A DNA stretch of 64,000 nucleotides from Microcaldota archaeon. GTDB lineage: Archaea; Micrarchaeota; Micrarchaeia; Anstonellales; Bilamarchaeaceae. A program made the position numbers and the translations under genes. Below, one piece after another: positions 25,857 to 32,749 of this stretch. Below the pieces are notes generated by a model that ran no database searches, was not told the origin of the DNA, and saw nothing but the letters and a program-made list of their open reading frames with translations. Position 1 is the stretch's first letter. The number at the start of each line of letters is the position of its first letter. The DNA lies in the NCBI GenBank assembly GCA_016932815.1, contig JAFGCC010000014.1:16129-80128 (forward strand), in the 5' to 3' direction.

Positions 25857-26282
25857 TTACCCAACCTCAATCTGCACCTTCTTGTTTATGTCAAAAGACA
25901 TGGGCAAATCAAGCACCCCAACTACATACCAGCGGACGCGGGGAAGCATGCCGATTGCGCTTGCGATTCCCGCAACTGCCCCAAGGGCGCCTTCTTTGGG
26001 AAGGACGTGCTGCTTGGGAGCGGGGAGCTCAAACTCGTATTCCCCGCTTGCGTATTCCTGCTCCCCGCCTAGCTCCTTCTTGAATTGGTAGACGCGGACG
26101 GTGCGCTGGTGCCCTTCGTGGTCACGCTCCTTCCTCTCGCCGATTATTTCCACGCGCAGCCCCTTTGCCTTCCTGGGCTTTGGGAGGTCCAGTTTCAGCT
26201 TTCCGGAAATCTTTCCTCCCGCACTCACTTCGCGCGTGTTCAATTCCAGTTCAATCTTGCCTTCACCTATTCCCAAAACCAT
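25857..26282 (-). CDS. arrestin-like (Spo0M-type) beta-sandwich protein
   Basis: 141 residues of alternating strands: KIELELNTREVSAGGKISGKLKLDL at the N-terminus (written here as its key parts KIELELN and GKISGKLKL), RVEIIGERKE, and a late YEFELPAP strand pair, the order seen in the arrestin N-domain and in Spo0M-like proteins. Such proteins are adaptor or trafficking proteins without catalysis. GGTGAATC lies just before ATG 26282, and a strong hairpin (26294-26339) lies directly before that site. It is transcribed toward the J-domain operon (120-bp gap). Confidence 0.65.
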   Translation of the reverse strand: MVLGIGEGKIELELNTREVSAGGKISGKLKLDLPKPRKAKGLRVEIIGERKERDHEGHQRTVRVYQFKKELGGEQEYASGEYEFELPAPKQHVLPKEGALGAVAGIASAIGMLPRVRWYVVGVLDLPMSFDINKKVQIEVG

Positions 26283-26293
26283 TCCGATTCACC

Positions 26294-26339
26294 GCCAGAA
26301 ATATGGAATGCAACAATAAAATACCTATTGTTTTCTGGC
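26294..26339 (-). promoter_or_regulatory. two-part hairpin in the 5' leader of the arrestin-like gene
   Basis: Outer stem GCCAGAA (26294-26300)/TTCTGGC (26333-26339) and inner stem AACAATA (26312-26318)/TATTGTT (26326-26332) stack on the 3' side with an 11-nt bulge on the other. On the minus strand it ends just before GGTGA of the 26282 gene, so it could control translation start; it could instead be a DNA operator between divergent genes. Confidence 0.5.
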
Positions 26340-26384
26340 AAGCGGGCGCATCCCCCTTCGGAAAAAGGGCAAACTCCGACGGGG

Positions 26385-26392
26385 TTTTAAAA
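26385..26392. promoter_or_regulatory. palindromic TATA-like box between divergent genes
   Basis: TTTTAAAA lies 35 bp before ATG 26424 on the plus strand and about 100 bp before ATG 26282 on the minus strand; it can serve either direction. Confidence 0.4.
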
Positions 26393-26423
26393 AGCTTATT
26401 GAACAAAGGGAAAAAAGATAGAC

Positions 26424-27350
26424 ATGCAGGACGCGAAAGAACAGCCGCCGCCGGCTCCTCCCGAGGACATAGTCAAGATGTCCAGATACAAGATTGCCTC
26501 GGACGAAAACCCCAGAGACGTATTCTGGAGGCTCGTGGAAGCCTACAAGGAGGGGGAGAAATTCGGCGAGCTTGCGGTGCAATACCCGGAACTGCAGGAA
26601 GCGCTGGTAAACATAGGTTGCAGCGTTCTTGAAGAGGAGCCGCGCGGATATCGCGTGCGGGCATCCAAAACCGTCATTGCAAACGCGCTTTTCGCGATGG
26701 TGGTTGCGGGGGGATGGAAGGATTCGCTAGAGAGGCTGCTCTCTAATTTGTACCAGAGGAAGAAGGGCCCGGAGGTAAATATGCTAGTCGCATTCGGGAA
26801 CGCCTTTGCAACACACCCTGCGGTTGTCGGCGAATGGCTAAAGGAGCTCTTAGGCTCGGAGAGGCCGTCCGAAGAAGTGCTCTCATACGTACTGCACGCG
26901 GGGGATGCGGACATGGTGCGCTTTCTGAGGGGGGAACTGCTCAACATCGCAAGGACCGAGATAAACGAGCCGCAGGTTTTCGCAATGGAATCCCTGGGAA
27001 TCCTGCTTCCGGATGACGAGGATGCAAGGAAACTGTTCGTGCAGATGATGGATGACTGGGACGAGGAAACCAAGAAGGCGGCATTGAACACCCTAAAGAG
27101 GGTGGAAATCCCGGAAGCGGGCAAGAAGGCGGTTTCCATGTACCCCCAGGAAGTGAGCGAGGAAACAAGAATGGAGCTTGAGGAAATCGTTGTGCGCAAC
27201 AAGGAGCACTGCAGGGCGCCAATCCGGGCTGCGGCACCACGGCTTGATGGTAAAGAAAAGGAAGCGCTTTGTGCGCTTGCAAGGAGGGTTTATGGGCAGA
27301 AGGAGGCGCACGGGCTAATCGGGGGGGGAAGTGTGCCTAAAGGGTATTGA
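26424..27350 (+). CDS. HEAT-like helical repeat protein
   Basis: 308 residues, predicted all-helical. A Pro-rich N-terminus is followed by repeated amphipathic helix pairs (ALVNIGCSVLEEE, MLVAFGNAFATHPAVVGEWL, KKAALNTLKRVEIPEAGKKA), typical of HEAT-type scaffolds. No catalytic motif or membrane segment. It heads a run of genes including Pno1, Top6B and Top6A, and overlaps the next small basic gene. A protein-binding scaffold role is likely but unproven; it resembles the repeat regions of the J-domain proteins in style. Confidence 0.7.
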   Translation: MQDAKEQPPPAPPEDIVKMSRYKIASDENPRDVFWRLVEAYKEGEKFGELAVQYPELQEALVNIGCSVLEEEPRGYRVRASKTVIANALFAMVVAGGWKDSLERLLSNLYQRKKGPEVNMLVAFGNAFATHPAVVGEWLKELLGSERPSEEVLSYVLHAGDADMVRFLRGELLNIARTEINEPQVFAMESLGILLPDDEDARKLFVQMMDDWDEETKKAALNTLKRVEIPEAGKKAVSMYPQEVSEETRMELEEIVVRNKEHCRAPIRAAAPRLDGKEKEALCALARRVYGQKEAHGLIGGGSVPKGY

Positions 27351-27690
27351 GGCGGAGCCTGCGCCCTCCGGGGAACCTCCTGCGGGAATCGGGGGCAGGA
27401 GGCTGAAATTGGGGCTCATGCTAAAAACCGGGGCTGCCGCAGGCAAAGCCGGGAAGGCTGCTCTGAACAAGAAGAAGCCTGCTGCAAAGCCCGATGGGAA
27501 GGAAGCTTCCGCAGGAGGGGGGGCGAAGGCGGCCAAAGCAAAAAAGAACTCCGGGGCGCCAAAGGCAAAGAAGGCAGCGAAGGCTCCGGCATTGAGGGCG
27601 AAGGCAAAGGCCAAGCCCGCAAAAAAGAAACAGAAGCCCGCGCCAAAGAAGGCGGCAGCCGGCAAGGCGGGCAAAAAGAGGAAACGGTGA
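27331..27690 (+). CDS. Lys/Ala/Pro-rich basic protein (histone H1-like tail)
   Basis: Up to 119 residues from GTG 27331 (overlapping the previous gene by 20 bp) or about 90 from ATG 27418. After a short start the protein is low-complexity Lys, Ala, Pro and Gly (AKAKKNSGAPKAKKAAK, KPAKKKQKPAPKK), like H1-type tails. The next gene's GGTGA site overlaps its stop, as in real operons here. It probably binds nucleic acid. Start uncertain. Confidence 0.5.
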   Translation: MCLKGIEAEPAPSGEPPAGIGGRRLKLGLMLKTGAAAGKAGKAALNKKKPAAKPDGKEASAGGGAKAAKAKKNSGAPKAKKAAKAPALRAKAKAKPAKKKQKPAPKKAAAGKAGKKRKR

Positions 27691-27694
27691 ATTT

Positions 27695-28216
27695 ATGGAA
27701 ATGCTCAGGATTCCGCATGATAGGATGGGAGAGCTCCTTGGCAAAGACGGGGAGAACAAGAAGAAGATTGAGAATCATTTCAACGTGAAAATCATCATAC
27801 GCGACGAGGGGGAAGTGACGATTGAGGGCGATTCCGCGGACACGTTTTTCGCAAAGGATGTCGTGGCGGCAATAGGCAGGGGATTTTCCATCGACGATGC
27901 GGTTAAGCTTTTTAAGGATGAGTATGCATTTGTGCTCATAGATTTGCGCGAGCATTTCGGCACGGAACGTGCCCTAACGCGCATGAAAGGGCGCATAATA
28001 GGGGAGGGGGGGAAGATAAAAAAGGAGATTGAGGCTGCCACCGAATCCATGATTTCGGTCTATGGGCACACGGTTGCGATAATCGCCCCGGCAGAAAACA
28101 TGGGGTTCGCAAAGGAGGCAATCGGCAAGATAATAGACGGGGCTCCGCATACTGCGGTCCTCAACTACCTCCACGGGGTAAGAGAGCGCATATTTGCGAT
28201 GAAGCTAAAGGGATAG
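27695..28216 (+). CDS. Pno1/Dim2-like KH-domain ribosome biogenesis protein
   Basis: Two KH domains. KH1 begins LRIPHDRMGELLGKDGENKK, with a degenerate partner of the GxxG loop. KH2 has the RIIGEGGKIKKEIE GxxG loop. The ending AVLNYLHGVRE resembles archaeal Dim2/Pno1, which binds the 3' end of pre-16S rRNA during 30S assembly. 173 residues, normal. GGTGA at 27687-27691 precedes ATG 27695. Archaea commonly place this gene just before the topoisomerase VI genes, as here. Confidence 0.88.
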   Translation: MEMLRIPHDRMGELLGKDGENKKKIENHFNVKIIIRDEGEVTIEGDSADTFFAKDVVAAIGRGFSIDDAVKLFKDEYAFVLIDLREHFGTERALTRMKGRIIGEGGKIKKEIEAATESMISVYGHTVAIIAPAENMGFAKEAIGKIIDGAPHTAVLNYLHGVRERIFAMKLKG

Positions 28217-28218
28217 GA

Positions 28219-29754
28219 ATGGAAAAGGACATATTCAAGGGATTCAAGGAATACTCGGTTGCGGAGTTCTTCAAGAAGAACAGGCAGATGCTGGGCTTCT
28301 CCGGCAAGATACGTTCCCTGACCACAATCGTGCACGAATACGTTACCAACTCGCTGGATGCATGCGGGGAGGCCGGGATACACCCGGAAATTGAAGTCTG
28401 GGTGGATGAAATCGAGAAAAACGAGAAATACCTGGTAAGAGTGAGGGACAACGGCCCCGGGATTCCGGAGAAGCACCTGGGAAAGGCGTTGGGAATGATG
28501 CTTGCGGGAACCAAGTTCCACCGCTACGTCCAGCAGAGGGGGCAGCAGGGAATCGGCGCCGCAGGATGCACGATGTATTCGCTTGTGACGACCGGCCAGC
28601 CCGTGAAGGTTGTTTCAAAGCATGGGGGGGTAAAACTGAGCTGCTCCCTGGGAATAGACTTCAAGGCGAACCAGCCGGTCCTCTCCGAGCGGCAGGTGGA
28701 AGAGTGCCCGCCCGAGGAGCACGGGCTCGACGTTGAAGGAGTATTCGGGGACACCAAATACGAGAACAGCTTGCAAGGGGTGCGCGAATACCTAAAGAGG
28801 ACCGCAATCGTGAATCCCCATGCGGCTATAATTTTCAACAGCCCCGAAAAAGAGAGGATGGAATACCCCAAGTCCGTAGAGGAGCTCCCGGAGAGGGCAA
28901 CGGAAGTGAAGCCGCACCCCCTTGGAATCAGGCCGAATGATTTGCTTGACTTGGCGGGGAAAGTGAAGGGGTACACCAAGCTCTCCGCGCTATTGCAGAA
29001 CGAATTTACGAGAGTGAGCTTAAACAAGGTAAAGGAATTGCAGGACCTGCTGCCGGATGTGGATTTGGGGATGAATCCCGCGAAGCTCTCCTGGGGCGAT
29101 GCGGAAAAAATAGTCGGGGCATTCGGGAAGGTAAAATGGATTGCGCCCGCAACCGATTCGGTAATACCAATCGGGAAGGAGCAGGTGGAAAAATCCCTGC
29201 GCAACATACTCAATCCCGAACTGGTTTATGTTACCGGGAGGCCGCCAAAAATATACCGGGGCGGGATTCCCTTCATAGTGGAAGTGGGGATTGCATACGG
29301 GGGGGACATAAAAAGCGAGGGGAAAGGCGGGGTGGTAATGAGGTTTGCGAACAGGGCGCCGCTCCTCTTTGACACAGGCGGCTGTGCCATAACGCAGACT
29401 GCGAAGAACGTGGACTGGAAGAGGTATGAAATCAAGAATTTTGACGAGGAGCCGGTTGCGATTTTAGTGAATGTTGCAAGCGTGCACATTCCTTATACTT
29501 CCGCGGGCAAGCAATCCATTGCCTCAGAAGACGACGTTGTAGAGGAAATCCGCAACGCGATGATGGAAGCCGGAAGGCATGTGCAGAAGCACCTCTCCGG
29601 AAAGAGGAGGGAGAGGGAAAAAAGCACCAAGAGGAAGGCAATCATGAGGTATGTGGGCCAGCTTAGTTCGGACATGGCGGAGCTTGCCGGGAATGCGGAG
29701 GCGGAAGCGCTCAAGAGCAGGCTTACGGGCATGATTGAGGAACGCTTTGAATAA
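28219..29754 (+). CDS. top6B: DNA topoisomerase VI subunit B
   Basis: ATPase subunit of the type IIB topoisomerase that relaxes and decatenates DNA. GHKL motifs: EYVTNSLDAC (N box), DNGPGIP (G1) and GQQGIGAAG (G2/lid). A helix-2-turn-helix region and transducer domain with the ATP-sensing Lys region (TSAGKQSIA) follow. 511 residues, usual length. Starts two bases after the Pno1 stop and is followed by subunit A after 12 bp. Confidence 0.95.
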   Translation: MEKDIFKGFKEYSVAEFFKKNRQMLGFSGKIRSLTTIVHEYVTNSLDACGEAGIHPEIEVWVDEIEKNEKYLVRVRDNGPGIPEKHLGKALGMMLAGTKFHRYVQQRGQQGIGAAGCTMYSLVTTGQPVKVVSKHGGVKLSCSLGIDFKANQPVLSERQVEECPPEEHGLDVEGVFGDTKYENSLQGVREYLKRTAIVNPHAAIIFNSPEKERMEYPKSVEELPERATEVKPHPLGIRPNDLLDLAGKVKGYTKLSALLQNEFTRVSLNKVKELQDLLPDVDLGMNPAKLSWGDAEKIVGAFGKVKWIAPATDSVIPIGKEQVEKSLRNILNPELVYVTGRPPKIYRGGIPFIVEVGIAYGGDIKSEGKGGVVMRFANRAPLLFDTGGCAITQTAKNVDWKRYEIKNFDEEPVAILVNVASVHIPYTSAGKQSIASEDDVVEEIRNAMMEAGRHVQKHLSGKRREREKSTKRKAIMRYVGQLSSDMAELAGNAEAEALKSRLTGMIEERFE

Positions 29755-29766
29755 CCGGAGGGGTGG

Positions 29767-30870
29767 ATGAAGATGGGAGACGCTAACACGATTGAAAAAT
29801 TGAAGGGCATGGGAGCGACCATGGTGGAGCAGGTAAAGGGGGGAAAATCGCCCACTTTCGAGACTCCCTTGCGCAGCAGGGGCAACATAGAATACGACAA
29901 GGCGGTCGGGTTCCTGCGGCTTGGGGACAAGACCGAAGAGAGGAAGTTCCTCAACGTTGCGCAGGCAAGGACGTTCATGCAGACGGTTGCGGTTGCGAAT
30001 AAGACCAAGAAATTCCTGCTTGAGGATTTGCACACAAGCATCAGGGGCCTCTACTACCAATTGAAGTTCAGCCTGGGAGAAAACTTAGATGAGAGCCTAT
30101 TTGAGGAGCAGACGGAGTCCAATGCGCTAATAGAGGATTTGGAAGTCGCCCTTGGGATAAAGAGGGAGGACTTGCACCTTACTACCGACAGGAAGGGAGT
30201 GGTTGCGGGCGAGATGGTTATAAAGGACAATTTTGCCGGGGAGGAAACCACCATAGATTGCGCAAAGCAGGGGCGCAGCGGATGGATGATTCCAAGCGAC
30301 GTGGACAATGGCATGGAATTCGTGGACGTAAAGGCGAAATACGTGCTCGTAGTGGAAAAGGACGCGCTCTGGCAGAGGCTAAACGAGGATAGGTTCTGGA
30401 AAAAGGACAACTGCATACTAATTACGCCCAAGGGGCAGGCTTCGCGGGGGACGCGGAGGCTAATCCGCAGGCTAGCGGACATAGGGCTGCCCGTTTACGT
30501 ATTTACCGACTGCGATGCGTGGGGATGGTACATCTACTGGACGATAAAGACCGGGAGCATGAACCTCGCATACCTTGGCTCGGACTTCTCCATACCGGAA
30601 GCGCGCTTCATCGGGGTGACCATGGGGGACATTGAGGAATTCGAGTTCCTAAAGAAGCTAACGATAAAGGCGAAGCCAATAGATATAAAAAGAGCCCAGG
30701 AGATGCTCGATTACCCCTGGATAAACATTTACCCGGAGTGGGTGGGGGAGCTAAAGAAAGTCCTAAAAGAGAAAAAGAAAATCGAGCAGGACGCGTTGCA
30801 GGGGGAGAAGCTCACTTTCGTCGGAGAATACATACGCAAGAAAATCGGAAACAAGGAGTGGTTGCCATGA
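29767..30870 (+). CDS. top6A: DNA topoisomerase VI subunit A (Spo11-like)
   Basis: DNA-cleaving subunit. The 5Y-CAP domain has the catalytic tyrosine in TSIRGLYYQLK, and the Toprim domain has VVEKDALWQRL and the DCDAWGWYIYW acidic motif for magnesium. About 367 residues, normal. GGAGGGGTGG precedes the ATG; a second ATG at 29773 is possible. The stop overlaps the next gene (ATGA at 30867-30870). Confidence 0.95.
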   Translation: MKMGDANTIEKLKGMGATMVEQVKGGKSPTFETPLRSRGNIEYDKAVGFLRLGDKTEERKFLNVAQARTFMQTVAVANKTKKFLLEDLHTSIRGLYYQLKFSLGENLDESLFEEQTESNALIEDLEVALGIKREDLHLTTDRKGVVAGEMVIKDNFAGEETTIDCAKQGRSGWMIPSDVDNGMEFVDVKAKYVLVVEKDALWQRLNEDRFWKKDNCILITPKGQASRGTRRLIRRLADIGLPVYVFTDCDAWGWYIYWTIKTGSMNLAYLGSDFSIPEARFIGVTMGDIEEFEFLKKLTIKAKPIDIKRAQEMLDYPWINIYPEWVGELKKVLKEKKKIEQDALQGEKLTFVGEYIRKKIGNKEWLP

Positions 30871-32165
30871 ACCTTCCATCTATGGCCCTCATAGCCCAGC
30901 TAGAAGACGTACTGAAGGACTCGCGCCCATACAACCCTGAGAACACCGGGAAGATAGAGGAAATCCGCGAGGACATGCTGCAGGCGGGATTCAACGCCCC
31001 CTTCAAGGGAATCATGCAAAGGAGCATGGACGAGGCAAGGGACCTGGGGGAAGCCGAATGGGCGGACCTCAAGAAGCAGATTTCGTATTTTAGGCAGGTT
31101 GCAAACCTCAAAAAGTATTCGCTTGCAAGGGCCAGCGTTGCCCTGAGCGCGCACAGGCTCGCGGAGAATTTCCTCAAGATGGGGTATTCGGACATAGTAG
31201 AGCACGGGCCGCTTGATGGGAACCACATACGGCTCCTAATGGAGACCGGGAACGAGGGAATCCTGGCGTATAGGACACTCATGGACCGCTTTGATGTGAT
31301 GTCGGATTCTAGCAACTGCTTCTCGGTAAAAGTGGAATACAAGGGCGAAAAGCACACGATTGCGATTGAGGATAGGGAGAGAATAGACTTCAAGGTCGCG
31401 CGCATGTTCGGCATAGAGGCGCAGGTCCTGGATGTGAAATCCAGCCTGAAGAGGAAGCCAATCATCACTTCCAAGGGAACGAGGGTTTCGCTTGTTTCCT
31501 CAATCGTGAATTACGTCTCGCTGGATGTTGAGAGGAAGCTCGCTTCGGCTGAGAAGGGCAAGCTCAAAGAATACAACGATTTTCTTAGGGGCAAGGGGCT
31601 CCGCCCTGACGTGCTAGTTGACAAGGTGGAAGGATACCCCGGACTAAAAGAGGAGATGCACGCTAAGGGGCTCCTGGGCAGGGAAAACGGCAAATATACG
31701 CTGGAGAAGGAGATTGCATCCGAGATTGTGCGCAGGAGGAAAGAGAGGGGCGGGGAGATACTAAAGAGGAGCACGATGCTCCTCCTGGTGCCCATGTTCC
31801 GCTTCTACCTCTCAAACCCGAAAGAGAAGAGGAGGAAGGAGAACCTCTACCCGGGAATGGTGGTTACCCCCAGCAACAGCCAGATAAGGATATTCACTTT
31901 CCTATACGAATTGGATGAGGAGCTTCCCGCTTCCGCCATACTCCGCAAGAAAATGGAAATAGAGGAGAAAGGGGCGCGGATTGACCACAGGATGCTTGCG
32001 GCCGGGCTCCTCCTTAGCGAAACGAAAAAGGGCGAGAAATGGGTTGCTAACTTCCTGAAAATGGACGAATCCGAGGTAAAGAAGGCGGCCGTGATGTTCA
32101 AGTCCATGGAAAAAGATGGCAGGGGAGGGGAATTCCTCCAAAGGATTAAGGATAAAAAGCCATAG
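30867..32165 (+). CDS. conserved-looking protein of unknown function coupled to topoisomerase VI
   Basis: 432 residues, mixed helix and strand, without membrane segment or signal. Features: a helical N-terminal 150 residues, a central strand-rich part with FSVKVEYKGEKHTIAIEDRERI, a basic segment DVKSSLKRKPIITSKGTRVS, and a helical C-terminal part. It resembles archaeal proteins filed under unknown-function family DUF530, but I hold that name loosely. The ATG overlaps the top6A stop, so production is coupled to topoisomerase VI. A role in DNA handling or topology is inferred from this and the basic segment. Confidence 0.75.
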   Translation: MNLPSMALIAQLEDVLKDSRPYNPENTGKIEEIREDMLQAGFNAPFKGIMQRSMDEARDLGEAEWADLKKQISYFRQVANLKKYSLARASVALSAHRLAENFLKMGYSDIVEHGPLDGNHIRLLMETGNEGILAYRTLMDRFDVMSDSSNCFSVKVEYKGEKHTIAIEDRERIDFKVARMFGIEAQVLDVKSSLKRKPIITSKGTRVSLVSSIVNYVSLDVERKLASAEKGKLKEYNDFLRGKGLRPDVLVDKVEGYPGLKEEMHAKGLLGRENGKYTLEKEIASEIVRRRKERGGEILKRSTMLLLVPMFRFYLSNPKEKRRKENLYPGMVVTPSNSQIRIFTFLYELDEELPASAILRKKMEIEEKGARIDHRMLAAGLLLSETKKGEKWVANFLKMDESEVKKAAVMFKSMEKDGRGGEFLQRIKDKKP

Positions 32166-32200
32166 CTGGATATTTGGGTTAGCCGCAGGTGAATTAGGGT

Positions 32201-32617
32201 ATGGAAAAAAGCGCAGATAGCAAACAGGCAGTGGAACTCAAGGGAACAAGGGATCAGATCTACAGCCAGATATCCGGGAACAAGGACTCTGAGGCGTTTT
32301 TCCTCAAAACCAAGCCGAATGTAATGATGTTCGTTGTGCTGCTCAACGAAACGAAAATAAAGGACCTCTACATAAGCGAAGGGATTTACCGCACTATACC
32401 CCAGAAGGTCATGAAGAGCCTAAAGAAGAGCGTAAACCTGGTCGTTAAAAAATGCAGGAGGGGAAGGCCGCACAAGTACAGTGAGGAGGAAATACGCAGG
32501 ATTCTCCAGGAGTCCGGGAGCAACGACGAGAAGATGAAAAAGCTTGGGATGCCGCGCAGGACGTTTTTCTACTGGAAGAGGAAGCTCGGCTTCTCAAAGA
32601 AGAGGAAGAGGAAATAA
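32201..32617 (+). CDS. helix-turn-helix DNA-binding protein
   Basis: 138 residues. The C-terminal third has RRGRPHKYSEEEIRRILQ, then a turn and MPRRTFFYWKRKLG, a Hin/transposase-like HTH with a basic tail KKRKRK. The N-terminal 80 residues form a small mixed domain (NVMMFVVLLNETKIKDLYI). GGTGAATTAGGG precedes ATG 32201, 36 bp after the previous gene, so it is likely the last gene of the Pno1-Top6 operon. Transcriptional regulator or nucleoid protein; no recombinase domain, so not a transposase. Confidence 0.7.
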   Translation: MEKSADSKQAVELKGTRDQIYSQISGNKDSEAFFLKTKPNVMMFVVLLNETKIKDLYISEGIYRTIPQKVMKSLKKSVNLVVKKCRRGRPHKYSEEEIRRILQESGSNDEKMKKLGMPRRTFFYWKRKLGFSKKRKRK

Positions 32618-32619
32618 TC

Positions 32620-32632
32620 CCGTTTTGCGGGC
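32620..32632 (+). terminator. short hairpin after the HTH gene
   Basis: CCCG-TTTTG-CGGG starts two bases after the stop codon at 32617; weak terminator candidate between convergent genes. Confidence 0.3.
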
Positions 32633-32749
32633 TTTGGAAAGTAGCGGGGGAAAATTGCTTATTTTGCATATTGAGCGGGAGCCATCCCCAATTCCCCGCC
32701 AATATCCTGGGATTCTTTCTTCCCCTAATACCCTAGAGCCCCGGACATC

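Noticed and set aside
25773..26072. 99-residue plus-strand frame after the near-palindromic TTTAAA box
   Set aside because: Mostly antisense to the arrestin-like gene, with no ribosome binding site and no recognisable protein pattern.
32201..32617. Transposase or resolvase gene
   Set aside because: Only the HTH part resembles recombinases; there is no catalytic Ser or DDE domain and no terminal repeats.
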